Shown: piece after piece, positions 10,376 to 22,301 of the stretch
How the letters are laid out: each line of letters starts with the position of its first letter
How positions within the stretch are numbered: position 1 is the stretch's first letter
Origin: Cephalopachus bancanus
Lineage: Eukaryota > Chordata > Mammalia > Primates > Tarsiidae
Assembly (NCBI GenBank): GCA_027257055.1
Contig: JAPVLO010000956.1
Location: forward strand, 248,001 to 312,000
DNA: 64,000 bases
Direction of reading: 5' to 3'
The notes under the pieces: model-generated
Databases searched by the model: none
The model's input: only the letters and a program-made list of their open reading frames with translations
What the model was told of the DNA's origin: nothing
Made by a program: the position numbers and the translations under genes

Positions 10376-10668
10376 GTCCAGGCATTGTGGCTCACGCATG
10401 TAATCCCAGCACTGTGGGAGACCGAAGCAAGAGAATTGCCTGAGCCCAGGGGTTCAAGACCAGTTTGGGTAACTTGGCAAGACCTCATCTCCACAATAAA
10501 TAAAAAAATTAGCTGGGCATGGAGGCACATGCCTGTTCCAGCTACTCAGAAGACTCAGGTGGAAGGATTGCCTGAACTGAGTAGGTAGAGGCTGCAGTAG
10601 CAATGAGCATGCCACTGCACTCCGGCCTGGGCGACAGAGTGAGACTCTGACTCTAAATAAATAAATAC
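10376..10668 (+). mobile_element. Alu dimer with TSD
   Basis: AAAGTATTAATGA precedes the element (from 10362) and follows it (from 10671). Older subfamily: GTTTGGGTAACTTGGCAAGACC. Confidence 0.88.
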
Positions 10669-10716
10669 ATAAAGTATTAATGAGGATTAATAATTCAGTG
10701 GTGTGAAGGCTAATGA

Positions 10717-11342
<626 letters not shown>

Positions 11343-11503
11343 GTAAACCAAGCATGTTGAGCACCTGTAGTCCCAGCCACTCAAGAGGCTGAAGCAGAAG
11401 GTGGCTTGAGGTGTTTGAGGCTCCAGTGTGCTAGGATTGCATCTGAATGGCCACTGCACTCCAAGCTGAGCAATGTAGTGAGACTTGTCTCTAAAAAAAA
11501 AAG
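11343..11503 (+). mobile_element. Degenerate Alu second monomer
   Basis: AAGCATGTTGAGCACCTGTAGTCCCAGCCACTC ... CACTGCACTCCAAGCTGAGCAATGTAGTGAGACTTGTCTCTA10. No first monomer. Confidence 0.65.
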
Positions 11504-11522
11504 AAATTTAAAAATAAGTAAA

Positions 11523-11809
11523 TAGTGGCTCAAGCCTATAATTCCAGTGACTTGGGAGGCTGAGGTAGGAGGCAGGAGGACTGCTTGAAGCCAGGAGTTC
11601 AAGATCAGCCTGAGCAACATAGCAAGACTTCTGTCTCTAAAAAAACAAAAGTAGAAAAAAATATGAGCAGATGTGGTGGCAGGCACTTCTTGTCCCGGCT
11701 ACTCGGAAGACTGAGGTGGAAGGATTCATTGAGCTCAGAAGTTCCAGGCAGCAGTCAGCTATGATCCCTGCACTCCAGCCTGGGCGACAGAGCAAGACTC
11801 CATCTCTTA
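11523..11809 (+). mobile_element. Old Alu dimer, head degraded
   Basis: AGTGGCTCAAGCCTATAATTCCAG start; tail GCAAGACTCCATCTCTTAAAA. Followed directly by a younger Alu. Confidence 0.8.
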
Positions 11810-11823
11810 AAAACTAATAATAA

Positions 11824-12115
11824 GCTGGGCTCGGTGGCTCAGCCTGTAATCCCGCGCCTTTGGGAGGCTGAGGTGAGTGGATTGCCTGAGCCCGTGGGTT
11901 CGAGACCCGCCTGGGCAGCGAGACCTCATCTCTACAATAAATCAAAAAATCAGCCGGGTGTGGTAGCGCATGCCTGTAATTCCAGCTACTTGGAAGGCTG
12001 AGGCGGAAGGATCGCTGGAGCCCAGCAGGTCGAGGTTGCGGTGGCCGGAAGCGGCCACTGCACTCCAGTCTGGGCAACAGAGTGAGACTCCAACTCAAAA
12101 AAAAAAAAAAAAAAA
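11824..12115 (+). mobile_element. Alu dimer (young type) with TSD
   Basis: AAAACTAATAATAA at 11810-11823 and 12116-12129. It inserted into the A-rich tail of the preceding older Alu. Confidence 0.93.
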
Positions 12116-12141
12116 AAAACTAATAATAATAAATAAAAATT

Positions 12142-12373
12142 GGTCGAACACAGTGAGTCATGCCGTAGTCCCAGCACTTTGAGAGGCCAAGGCAGGAGGA
12201 TTACTTGAGCCCAGGAATTTGAGACCAGCGTGGGCCACATGACGAGACCTCATCCTGCTACTCAGGAGGGTAAGATAGACGGATCGCCTGAAGCCCAGCA
12301 ATTGGTGGCTGCGGTGAGTCGTGTTTGTGCAGCTACATTTTGGCCTGGGTGACAGAGTGAGACCTTAACTCAA
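12142..12373 (+). mobile_element. Alu dimer with deletion across the linker
   Basis: GGTCGAACACAGTGAGTCATGCC head; after ACGAGACCTCATC it jumps to CTGCTACTCAGGAGGG. Tail GTGAGACCTTAACTC. Confidence 0.8.
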
Positions 12374-12481
12374 ACAAGTGAAACTTCTTTTATAATATTC
12401 TTTCATCATTGGTATGCTATGAACTTATTTTAGTGTCAATAAATTCTCACCTATAACACGATTTATAATGAATGTTATCCC

Positions 12482-12618
12482 TTTTTTTTTTTTGAGTTGG
12501 AGTCTCACTCTGTCACCCAGACTGGAGTGCAGTGGCATGTTCATGGCCACCCCAGCGTAGACCTGCTGGGCTCAGGCGATTCTTCCGCCTCAACCTTTCA
12601 AGTAACCAGACCAAGCCA
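12482..12618 (-). mobile_element. Alu second-monomer fragment
   Basis: T tract, GAGTTGGAGTCTCACTCTGTC, up to CAACCTTTCAAGTAACCAG. The first monomer is absent. Confidence 0.8.
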
Positions 12619-12668
12619 GGCCCTGATTGCTTAATTTTTGTGACCCTTTCATAGTCTTCACTTGACCA

Positions 12669-12961
12669 TCTTTTTTTTTTTTTTGACTTGGAGTCTCACT
12701 CTGTCGCCCAGACTGGAGTGCAGTGGCTGCTCCTGGCCACCGCAGCCTCGACCTGGTGGGCTCCGGCCATCCTTCCGCCTCAGCCTTCCAAGGAGCTGGA
12801 ACTACAGGCGCGCGCTGCCACGCCCAGCTAATTTTTTGATTTATTGTAGAGATGAAGTCTCGCCTGCCCAGGTGGGTCTCAAACCCGCGGGCTTCAGGCA
12901 ATCCACTCACCTCAGCCTCCCAAAGGCGCGGGATTACAGGCTGAGCCACCAAGCCTGGCTT
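12669..12961 (-). mobile_element. Alu dimer (young type) with TSD
   Basis: TTGACCATCTTTT lies at both ends. GACTTGGAGTCTCACTC start and GCTGAGCCACCAAGCCTGGC head. Confidence 0.9.
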
Positions 12962-13059
12962 TTGACCATCTTTTGACTTTGACTTTGTTAATCACTCTCA
13001 AGCATTCTCCAAGTGACACCCATTTTTTTCCTATGTTGATTCCTTTCTGTCTCTTTTAC

Positions 13060-13930
13060 TGGTTCTTCTTTCTTGCTTCCCTTTAAATATTGGCATATCT
13101 CCAGACTCCTTTGTAAAACTTCTGTGATTCTCCTTGGATGAATTTATTCACTGTAATGATGTCAATTCTCACCCAAATATGACTCCCCGATATTTATCAA
13201 CAACCTTACCTCTCTGCTGAGGCTGTCTGTATTGTTGAGCTGCTTGTGCAACAGTTTCCACTGAGGTATATCTTAGACAACTTTTTGTGTGTGTTGGAAT
13301 CTGATTGTCACCCAGACTGGATTGCAGTGGCACGCTCACAGCCACCGCAGCCTCAACCTACTGGGCTCAGGCGATTGGTCCTTCCACCTCAGCCTTCCAA
13401 GTAGTTGGAACCACAGGTGTGCGCCACCACACCTGGCTAATTTTTTGATTTATTGTGGAGATGAGGTCTCACCAAGTTGCCCGGGCTGGTCTTGGACCCC
13501 TGGGCTCAGGCAATCCTTTCGCCTCTGGACAACTTTTTTTTTAATTGAAGTTAATAATGTAAGCAATCCTTCTGTGTTCCCAACCATTGCATTTCACTTA
13601 GTACCTCTGCCATTTTTGACTTCTTCAGTGTCTAATAACCAGTCAAGTGATTCTAGGACCTGTCTGTTTTGTCAACTCTCCCCTCATTTCCATCCTCGCT
13701 GCCTTAGTGCAAGCCCTCATCTCTTGCCACAGTTATGCAGGAGCTTTTCAGTTCAGGTCATGCTGTGCCCTGCTACCAGAGTTCTTTCTAGCACATGATG
13801 TTGTCGCTCCCTTCCTAGAAACCTTCAGTGATTTCTTACTGCCCAAAGGATATGATCCAGATTTCATTACATGGTACTTAAAGCCATTTGGAGTCTTGCC
13901 AGTTTTTCCTTCTCTCTAGGATTACTTTCT
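13060..13930 (+). mobile_element. Ancient LINE remnant (L2-like), interrupted by an Alu
   Basis: ATATCTCCAGACTCC, CTGCCTTAGTGCAAGCCCTCATCTCTTGCC and GTCGCTCCCTTCCTAGAAACCTTCAGTG resemble a widespread old LINE-like mammalian repeat (GGCTCC..CACCTTAGTCCAAGCCACCATC type). The family name is uncertain. Confidence 0.4.
13281..13528 (-). mobile_element. Alu, 5' truncated, with short TSD
   Basis: GTTGGAATCTGATTGTCACCC near the tail; stops at CAATCCTTTCGCCTC. GACAACTTTTT occurs at both flanks (13277 and 13529). Confidence 0.83.
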
Positions 13931-13993
13931 GTTTCTTGTCACCTGATGAACTTTGTTTAAGACCAGACTTACCATATCTTCTGAAACATTCTT

Positions 13994-14282
13994 TTTTTTT
14001 TTTTTTTTTGAGTTGGAGTCTCGCTCTGTCGCCCAGACTGGAGTGCAGTGGCCGCTCCCGGCCGCCGCAGCCTTGACCTGCTGGGCTCCAGCAGTCTTTC
14101 CGCCTCAGCCTTCTAAGTAGCGGAATTATAGGCATGCACTACCACGCCCGGCTGATTTTTTGATTTATTGTAGAGATGAGGTCTCACTGCCCAGGCGGGT
14201 CTCGAACCCGCGGGCTCAGACAATCCACTCACCTCAGCCTCCCAAAAGCGTGGGATTACAGGCTGAGCCACCGAGCCCAGCT
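13994..14282 (-). mobile_element. Alu dimer (young type) with TSD
   Basis: CTGAAACATTCTT at 13981-13993 and 14283-14295. Inverted hairpin GCGGGTCTCGAACCCGC and GCCCAGGCGG junction. Confidence 0.93.
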
Positions 14283-14838
14283 CTGAAACATTCTTAATTT
14301 GCCCTGCTGCATTCCCACAGCTTATTTGCTTAACTGCTGCATTCCCAGAGCTTATTACACAGTTTTACTGGTTTGTGTTTCTTTTTTAGCTGTTTGTGGG
14401 CACTGTATTCCAGTACTAACACAGGCCCTGGACCTAGCTACTTAAAGAAAACGTTTTCTTAATAGCATTTGAGGATTAAGATCACCATTCTGGTGTGTCA
14501 GTAAACATGGAGTATTCACTGTGGTTTTGTGAGTCAGAGACCTCTTGTAATATTGTCGCAAATGACTACTGGTTATCTGTGTTCTGTATCAGAACAGATG
14601 CCATGCATAAAAATTTGTATTGTATGTTGAAATTTTCCATTAGGAGGGAGTGGTAGGTGGAGGTGAAAAGGCAGACAGCTTGCAAATTCATAGGATCTTT
14701 TTTTGGTATCGGGCTTACTTGAAGCATTTGGTTTTTCAGGTTTGTTGAGATTTAAACTCATCATTGGCAGGGATTTAATATTGATGGTAAGTGCACAGAG
14801 AAATGAACCCATCTGGAAACATTATAAACAGTGAATTA

Positions 14839-15008
<170 letters not shown>

Positions 15009-15114
15009 CAATAAATAAAAATTCCAGTTTTGAGGTAGTTATAGCCACAGAATTCTGCCTTAATGTTACTATGTTGTATTTTTGTTGCTTAAATAGTTTT
15101 CATAAATTGGATAA

Positions 15115-15389
15115 GGCTGGGAATGGTGGCTCTCACCTGTAGTCCCAATATTTTGGGAGGCTGAGGTGGGAAGATTGCTTGAGACCAACCTGGACAACAT
15201 AGTAAGAACGCGTGTCTACAAAAAAAATTTTTTAATGAGTTGGTGTGGTGGTGCGTGCCTGTAATCCCAGCTACTCTGGAGGCTGAGGTAAGAGGATCAC
15301 TTGAGCACAAGGAGTTGGAGGCTGCAGTACACCTTGATGATGCCACTGTACTCCAGCCTTGGTGACAGAGTCAGACCCTAGCTTTAAAA
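15115..15389 (+). mobile_element. Old Alu dimer
   Basis: GGCTGGGAATGGTGGCTCTCACC head, CTACAAAAAAAATTTTTTAATGAG linker, tail CAGACCCTAGCTTTA6. Confidence 0.83.
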
Positions 15390-15500
15390 AAATTGAAACT
15401 TACAGATATAGCTGTAGCCTGATCATTTAAGGCAGTTTTCTTGTTTTAAGTATATATCTACTATTTGTTTAAAAATTTTTTTTATTTTATATTTTATTTT

Positions 15501-15570
15501 GAGAAGCAGGATTTATTAAGAGGACAGAAAAGCTCCCACAGTGAGAGGAGACCTGAAGGGGTTGCCCTGT
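15501..15570 (-). mobile_element. TINE-like mini-retroposon (LTR R-region copy A)
   Basis: On the minus strand it runs GGGCAACCCCTTCAGG..., ...GGGAGCTTTTCTGTCC, then TTAATAAATCCTGC and an A-rich tail (15473-15500 read from the minus strand). About 70 nt, from the presumed LTR transcription start to just past AATAAA. Weak TAAAAAT-type duplication flanks it. Non-coding. Confidence 0.75.
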
Positions 15571-15728
15571 AAAAATGTTTCAATAATTGCAAGAAAAAAG
15601 TGAGCTATTGTGTGAAGCCTAGTATTATTGAGGGATATTTTTTGAGGGTTTAGCTTTTCACTTGGCTAGTTACATTAATTTTTTTTTTACCATATTTGTT
15701 GAATAGATCATTTACATTCTTGGAGTTG

Positions 15729-15998
15729 CTTTTTGTTTTGTTTTTTTTTTTTTTTTTTTGAGTTGGAGTCTCACTCTGTCACCCAAACTGGAGTGCAGTG
15801 GCCGCTCCCAGTCATTGCAGCCTCGACCTGCTGGGCTCTGGCGATCCTTTCGCCTCAGCCTTCCAAGTAGCTGGAACTACAGGCGCGTGCTACCACGCCC
15901 AGACAATTTTTTGATTTATTGTAGAGACGCGGGCTCAGGCAATCCACTCACCTCAGCCTCCCAAAGCGCAAGATTACAGGCTGAGCCACCGAGCCCGA
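15729..15998 (-). mobile_element. Alu dimer with internal deletion and TSD
   Basis: CTTGGAGTTG at 15719-15728 and 15999-16008. About 30 nt around the B-box region is missing (GTAGAGACGCGGGCTCAGG). Confidence 0.9.
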
Positions 15999-16135
15999 CT
16001 TGGAGTTGTTTTTCTTAGGGTCAAAAACTGTACTGAAAAAGCACATCTCTTTTCCACCCCAGACTTTGCAATCCCTTTTGCTAGTCCTTCGTTGTTTAAC
16101 AGATGAGGGCACACAGAATGCACTGCTGCACTTTG

Positions 16136-16433
16136 CTTTTTTTTTTTTTTTTTTTTTTTGAGTTGGAGTCTCACTTTGTCACCCAAACTGGAGTGCAGTG
16201 GCTGCTCCCGGCCACCGCAGCCTCGACCTGCTGGGCTCCGGCGATCCTTCCGCCTCAGCCTTCCAAGTAGCCGGAATTACAGGCATGCGCTACCACGCCT
16301 GGCTAATTTTTTGATTTATTGTAGAGATGAGATCTCGCTGCCCAGGCGGGTCTTGAACCCGCGGGCTCAGGCAATCCACTCACCTCAGCCTCCCAAAGGC
16401 GCGGGATTACAGGCTGAGCCACCGAGCCCCACT
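16136..16433 (-). mobile_element. Alu dimer (young type)
   Basis: T21, GAGTTGGAGTCTCACTTTGTC, to GCTGAGCCACCGAGCCCCAC. Contains CCCAAAGGCGCGGGATTACAG, diagnostic of the youngest local subfamily. Confidence 0.92.
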
Positions 16434-16451
16434 TTTTTTTTTTTAAACGAA

Positions 16452-16502
16452 CCCTTGTGTCGAGAGCTGACTTTCAGTTGATTGCGACAAGGGAGCTGCT
16501 CA
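16452..16502 (+). pseudogene. 28S rRNA fragment (about 50 nt)
   Basis: CCTTGTGTCGAGAGCTGACT, TTCAGTTGATTGCGACAAGG and GAGCTGCTC follow a 28S rRNA segment (GTGTCGAGGGCTGACTTTCA..., GATCGCAGCGAGGGAGCTGC) with roughly 85% identity by eye. Too short to be functional; a relic of retroposed or inserted rRNA. Confidence 0.6.
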
Positions 16503-17204
16503 TCTGCGAGTGGGGGTGTAACTTTTAACTGGTCATCTGCTGATGGTCATTTAGAGTATTCCTAGTATTTATAACCGGTGCGCTTATGAATCTCTTCATA
16601 CACATATCTTTGTACATGTATGCACATGTTTAGAGCATAAATCCTTAGAAGTGTAACTTGAGTTAAGGAGTATGTGCACTTTAAGGTGTGATATAGGATG
16701 CCAAATTTGGAGGAGTGTAATTTTAGAAGATAGATGATTTCTCATGGAGTCCTATTTTCCGGATCGACTTTGCGTGTTTGCCAATGAGATATTTTTAAAA
16801 TGCTCCTGTTAGTGACTAACCCAAAGTGCAGCTGAAAGTGGCTAAAAGCAAATGGTCTTCAGATACCTGCTTGCCCTTCCCCCACAGAGTAGCAGAGGGA
16901 CATCATCTGTACTTGAGGTTATGCTTGGCTTTAAGTGCTAGGGGTTTCTCTTTTCTTTCTTTGAAGGTGAGAATGTCTGGCTTTAAAAAATGGAATTGAT
17001 TGACTTTCAGAAATGCACCTTGCAAATAAAATAAGGTTTTGCTGCCAGGTGAGTGAAAACAATAATTTGGAATAAAGATTTGGGTTTTCCCCCTTGCCAA
17101 ACCCAATGAAATTACTATGCGTGGCTCCCCTCCCTGCCAACAAAGAAAAAGTTAAAATTCCTGTGTGAGGTGGTCATATTCTCATGCTGTATATTTTCTT
17201 TCAG
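16503..17204 (+). other. RTN3 intron 1, unique sequence before exon 2
   Basis: No repeat recognised. Ends in ATATTTTCTTTCAG, a good polypyrimidine tract and acceptor for exon 2. Confidence 0.6.
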
Positions 17205-17261
17205 ATTCCTTTGTTTCTTCCTCTTCCTCTCAGCCTGTATCTCTATTTTCGACCTCACAAG
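17205..17261 (+). CDS. RTN3: RTN3 exon 2 (alternative 19-codon exon)
   Basis: With one G from exon 1 it encodes DSFVSSSSSQPVSLFSTSQ, the serine-rich 19-residue segment that distinguishes the longer short isoform of RTN3. It is 57 nt, so including or skipping it keeps the frame. The acceptor is CTTTCAG at 17198-17204. The exon ends TCACAAG and the intron starts GCAAGT: a GC donor rather than GT. Spliced to exon 3 it reads CAA-GAG-GGA (Q-E-G); spliced to exon 4 it reads CAA-GTG-CAC (Q-V-H). Cytosolic N-terminal region. Confidence 0.92.
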
Positions 17262-18098
17262 GCAAGTCTGTAATTTTTTTCTGCATTAATAAAAGAAAAA
17301 TGTTGAGAAAGAGGCTGTAACTGGGGATGTGAGGCTCAAGTCTTCTACTGTCCCCAAATCCCTTAAAATATGTACTAATTACAAGTCAGTTCTTTCTATT
17401 TAGCCGATTCTGGTGGGTTTCCTGCAAAGGTTAATCAAACAGAATGAACCTGGGTAGAACTCTTAGCATAGCATAAGCTTTAGGTGTAGTTTTGATTATT
17501 TCTTCAAAATAAAAAACTTGCCCATAGAATTTGGAACAGAAAGAATTGTGGCTCAGAAGACACCCTGCCCCCAGAATGCATTTAATGTGGTTATGTAATT
17601 GGTGTCGAGAGGTAGTGGATTAAAAGTGTGCTTCCATTGCACTAGAAAAATACCAATCTGGCTAGAGTATGCCAATGTGAATTTGTCTTGAGATACATCC
17701 TAAGAGCTAGGCTCATTTTGCATTGCCTAGGAATATTGACCAAATTGATTTTTTGGCAAGCATGGCTTCTTGTCCTAGAGATTAAGTTTTGTTTTGTTTT
17801 TTTTCAATCTGTCAACCATTAAGGAAGGGGATTGAAGTATGTGGGAGTAGTAGCATTGCCAAGAATCTGACAGAGAGAGCACTATGTACTATGTCAATTT
17901 ATACTAATAATAAAGCACTATTTCATTTGTCCTGGTTACTAGACCTCAAATATGGGTCAGTGGAAAGCCCTTATTTTTAAAAAGTGGATAAAAAGGTAAT
18001 TAAAATTACTAGATCTAAGAAGTTCTGTGCAAACAGTTTATTGTTCCAGCTAGAATTCTCTAGCTGCAAAAGACTTTGACTTTATAAGAACAAAAGCA
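17262..18098 (+). other. RTN3 intron 2, unique sequence
   Basis: Starts with the GC donor. No repeat or further exon recognised. Confidence 0.5.
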
Positions 18099-18395
18099 GC
18101 CGGGCTCGGTGGCTCAGCCTGTAATCCCGCGCCTTTAGGAGGCTGAGGTGAGTGGATTGCCTGAGCCCGCAGGTTCGAGACCCGCCTGGGCAGCGAGACC
18201 TCATCTCTACAATAAATCAAAAAAACAGCCGGGCATGGTAGCGCATGCCTGTAATTCCGGCTACTTGGAAGGCTGAGGCGGAAGGATCGCCGGAGCCCAG
18301 CAGGTAAGGCTGCAGTGGCCAGGAGCGGCCACTGCACTCCAGTCTGGGCAACAGAGCGAGACTCCGACTCAAAAAAAAAACAAAACAAAACAAAA
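18099..18395 (+). mobile_element. Alu dimer (young type)
   Basis: GCCGGGCTCGGTGGCTCAGCC to GACTCCGACTCA10CAAAAC. Short GGGCAGCGAGACC junction. Confidence 0.92.
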
Positions 18396-18675
18396 CATAA
18401 TGGGATAAAATTAATGTAGTGAAATTTTTGCCTGGTTTAATCTGCTTCTTAGGAAACATGATAGACAAATTTTACTTGTAATTCAAACTGATAACATTAA
18501 AGCCCCCAATTCCTTTATAATATGCCTTATTGTGTGAATGTGAATACCTTTGGGGTCAAATCATGACCTCTGAAATTAACATGTTTACATTAAAAGACAG
18601 AATTTTGTGACTGTAACTCAAACATATAAAGTGGTTATCTTGTCCTTGACATTTGGAACTTGACCAGACTTATGG

Positions 18676-18971
18676 GTTTTTTTTGGTTTTTTTTTGAGTT
18701 GGAGTCTCACTCTGTCGCCCAGACTGGAGTGCAGTGGCCGCTCCCAGCCACCGCAGCCTCCACCTGCGGGCCCCAATGATCCTTCCGCCTCAGCCTTCCA
18801 AGTAGCTGGAAATACAGGCGTGTGCTACCACGCCCGGCTCATTTTGATTTATTATAGAGATGAGTTCTCGCCCAGTTGCCCAGGCGGGTCTTGAACCCGC
18901 GGGCTCAGGCAATCCACTCACCTCAGCCTCCCAAAGGTGCGGGATTACAGGCTGAGTCACCAAGCCTGGCT
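18676..18971 (-). mobile_element. Alu dimer (young type)
   Basis: GAGTTGGAGTCTCACTCTGTC start. AGACTTATG occurs on both sides (18667 and 18973) as a TSD. Confidence 0.9.
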
Positions 18972-20399
18972 AGACTTATGTTTTTAAGAGTCTTTTTCCC
19001 TTCATGAGAGATTTAATAATTTAGGCAAATAGGTATTACATTTTTTCTACTCTGGAAGAAAAATATCATAGTATAATTAGAACAAATAATTGTATTTTCT
19101 TTCCCTATTGTAAATATTTCAGTTCTTCAAAATACATTCTAAACAGCAGTTGCTTTTTTTTCATACAGCACGGGGATAGTTGATATCCAAATAGTGTTAA
19201 TAGTCCAACCATGCCCAACGTACCTGGTGTGTTAAATGTTGAAAAGATAACTGTCGTAACTTAAAAAGTAATTTTAAGCCCTGTTAGCAAAAATGACATG
19301 TACACTCAAGTAGATGGAGGTAAATAAGGATTATTCTAATTAAAAATGAATGTTCAGGCTTCAGTTTCACGTTGCATATTAGAATTTGTAGGACTGCCTG
19401 CATCTATTTTTCATTCTTCCTTTTTGCTTTCAAAAAATTTTGACCAGTGCAGATTCAGGATAGTTAAACAAGAGGTAGTTAAAAATACCATACACCTGAA
19501 AGAGTTTTGGTTTATTCTCTATCAGTAGCATTTTCTCCTGCCAATAAAAACGCATGATGGGAAGGTAGCCCAGTTGGGCTTTGCTTCACTGGCAGTGCAG
19601 GTCAGCCTGTTGCGATGTTTGCGAGAACTCCTCGGCAGGTGAGGAGCTGTGTTCTTGGGTAACCAAGACTGGTAGCTTCTGGTCTGTCTTAATAAAAATA
19701 AGGAAGAGGAAGTTGGTGGTATATTTGGTCAACCATAGTAAAACCGTGGGGAGGACAGTGAGGTTGGTGGGAACAGTCCATTTCCATGCGGGCGTTCAAA
19801 GTGACTGCTGCCACCAGCACGCACCTTGAGTCCATCAGTGACACTAACCCAGCTAATCTCGTGACTTCATGTCCCTTAGCCATCTAGTCTTGGGGAAACT
19901 GTGCCTTTTTTAATATACCCAGAGCATTTTAAACCGTATATTGTAATAATTAAACAGGACATTTTTAGATTTAAGAAAGACTTGTGTTTTTAATTTTGAA
20001 ATATGCATTTATCATTTTGGGGTTTCAGGGAGATGCGTGTACAAAAAATGTCATTAATTTGAATGAAATAAAGGACAGTTACATTTTTAAAAGTAAATAT
20101 TGTGACTTTATTAAACTGTACTACTTTGAGAAAATAGCTAATAAGCTAGGAAGTTAAACTTTTGATAGATTTCTCTAATTAGAATGTCAGTGGAATAATC
20201 AGCTCTTTCATAAATAAGTTGTATTCCTGAATAGGTTCTTGCAGTCTTTGGCTTATGGATTCCTTTTTCCATCAAGCAGCATCATATTTGAGCCTAATCC
20301 CTGAGAGTTTCAAAATAGAGAATTAAATTTTAATGATGTTTTTCTGTACTTTATAAAAGATGTAAATAAAGATATTGACAGAGGTAGAGATGTATGTGA
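18972..20399 (+). other. RTN3 intron 2, unique sequence
   Basis: No SINE for 1.4 kb, unusual for this window. The GC-richer part at 19560-19890 has a short open frame (19581-19829) with no recognisable homology. I see no splice-framed exon. Confidence 0.45.
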
Positions 20400-20605
20400 C
20401 TAATTTCTGTTAAGCTTTTACTGTGCCCAGTACGTTATGTGAATCATCTCATTTAATCTTCACAGCCAGTTCTATGGAGGAAAGGGACTAGCTCTTCTAC
20501 CAGTTGAAACTGGACTTTAAAATGATGAAATAACTTGCTCAAGGTAACACAGTGAGTAAGTGGTAGACCGAGGATACAAAGTCATGGCCCTAACTGTTGC
20601 ACCTG
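20400..20605 (-). mobile_element. MIR
   Basis: CTGTGCCCAGTACGTTATGTGAATCATCTCATTTAATCTTCACAGCC and AACTTGCTCAAGGTAACACAGTGAGTAAGTGG are MIR core and tail read on the opposite strand. Confidence 0.82.
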
Positions 20606-20873
20606 TAATAAAGATGATCAAGTAAACTAGCTGTTTTTAGGGTTTGAGATTTTTTTTTAAAGATGTCATTTCGAAGTTAATGTTAAAATCTTGAGAGATG
20701 AGGCAGAAATTAGTGTTTTGACCATATTATTGCTGTTAGTGATATAATTTAATATCATCTGGGGGATATACTCCCTTTAGACTCAAAATCCAAGCGAAAT
20801 TTTGCTTCTACTTTAGAAAACTTAGATAAGAGTCGATGCTAGAAAATACTTTGATTTTCTTTAGAAAACTTTG

Positions 20874-21014
20874 GAAGTTGGGAGGCTAAGGCAAGAGGAT
20901 CACTTGATCCTAGGAGGTCGAGACTGTGGTGAGCCGTGATCGTGCCACTGCACTCCCCCCTGGGTGACAGTGAAGCCCTGCCTCAAAAAAAAAAAAAAAA
21001 AAAGAAAAAGAAAA
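20874..21014 (+). mobile_element. Alu, 5' truncated monomer
   Basis: Starts GGGAGGCTAAGGCAAGAGGATC, ends CCCTGCCTCA20. One monomer only. Confidence 0.75.
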
Positions 21015-21861
21015 ACATTATGGGAAGAAAAGTGGTGAAAGTAAGGTTGGAAAGAGAAGATCCTTCTGCCATGCAGCATTGGAAGCACATTTGCATTAAT
21101 GAACGTTTGCATTCAATACGGCTGATGCAGTAGGCATCTGGAATAGGAAGTTACAACACTGAACTTTGGGGTGAGCACTGAGGGAAAAAAATTTGCCAGT
21201 TACAGCCTTTTTTAAAAAAAAAAAGCAAAACATTTTTCTTTGTTCAAAAGAGATTTTCTGTTTGGGATCTAGCTTGGCTGCAAACTGTCTGCTGGCTAAC
21301 TTCCTATTTTGATGCTGTGGCTGAAAGTTGCTGATACTGTTTTGCACGTTAATTTGTCTTTCCTTCTTGTGTTGTGAACATGAGAAAATTCAAGTGTAGG
21401 GAAACCTATACCTGAATATTTCTAGCCTCCCTCATGAATATGCGTAGTACCTATGTGAAAAAGTTACTTAGTGGCTACTACAGGCTGGCACCCTTTCTTC
21501 ACTGATGTGTATAGCTCTTCCATGTTACAAGTATCCTTTTAATTAAAATTGATGAATTTCCTAGGTGAGGGGGTTAACTCTAACAATTCTAAGCTGTTCA
21601 CTCTTTTTGGGAAGAACTCTTTTATATAGAATATAGTATTCATAATCGCTTATTATTTCTAGTTCACATTATGTTTTCAGTAGTTAAGTTATAAACACTT
21701 GAATAGATAACTGCTAAATCTACTTTTTCTAAGGACACTTTGGGGAAAAAAAAGCAGAGGAAACAGTATATGAAGGATTTTTTAAAAAAACATCAAATGT
21801 ATTTACTTGATATGTGCACAAAATTCGCCTAGAAGTATTTTGTTGTTTTAACAGAGGATTT
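21015..21861 (+). other. RTN3 intron 2, unique sequence
   Basis: AT-rich; no repeat or exon recognised. Confidence 0.45.
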
Positions 21862-22138
21862 CGCCAGGCTCGGTGGCTCAGCCTGTAATCCCGCACTTCG
21901 GGAGGCTGAGGTGAGTGAATTGCCTGAGCCCACGGGTTTGAGACCCACCATCTCTACAATAAATCAAAGAATTAGCTGGGCGTGGTAGCGCGCGCCTGTA
22001 GTTCCAGCTACTTGGAAGGCTGAGGCGGAAGGATCGCCGGAGCCCAGCAGGGCAAGGCTGCGGTGGCCGGGAATGGCCACTGCACTCCAGTCTGGGCGAA
22101 AGAGTGAGACTCCAACTCAAAAAAAAGAAAAAAGAAAA
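21862..22138 (+). mobile_element. Alu dimer with B-box-side deletion
   Basis: GCCAGGCTCGGTGGCTCAGCC head; after GTTTGAGACCCA it jumps to CCATCTCTACAATAAATC. Tail CTCCAACTCA6G. Confidence 0.9.
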
Positions 22139-22185
22139 ATGATATGGTCAACAATCTACCATCTCAAACTCTAAATAAATAAAAA

Positions 22186-22301
22186 AGAGGTGGGATTTCA
22201 CTATGTTGCCCAGGCCAGTCCGAACTCCTAGTCTCAAGTGATCCTCCCACTTTAGCCTCCCCAGTAGCTGGAACTACAGGCACGCACCACCATGTCCAGC
22301 C
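22186..22301 (-). mobile_element. Alu monomer fragment
   Basis: GAGGTGGGATTTCACTATGTTGCCC ... GGCACGCACCACCATGTCC. One monomer, old. Confidence 0.65.

Noticed and set aside
19560..19890. Hidden exon or processed pseudogene in the GC-richer intron 2 segment
   Set aside because: No splice-compatible frame, poly(A) tail or recognisable product could be supported.
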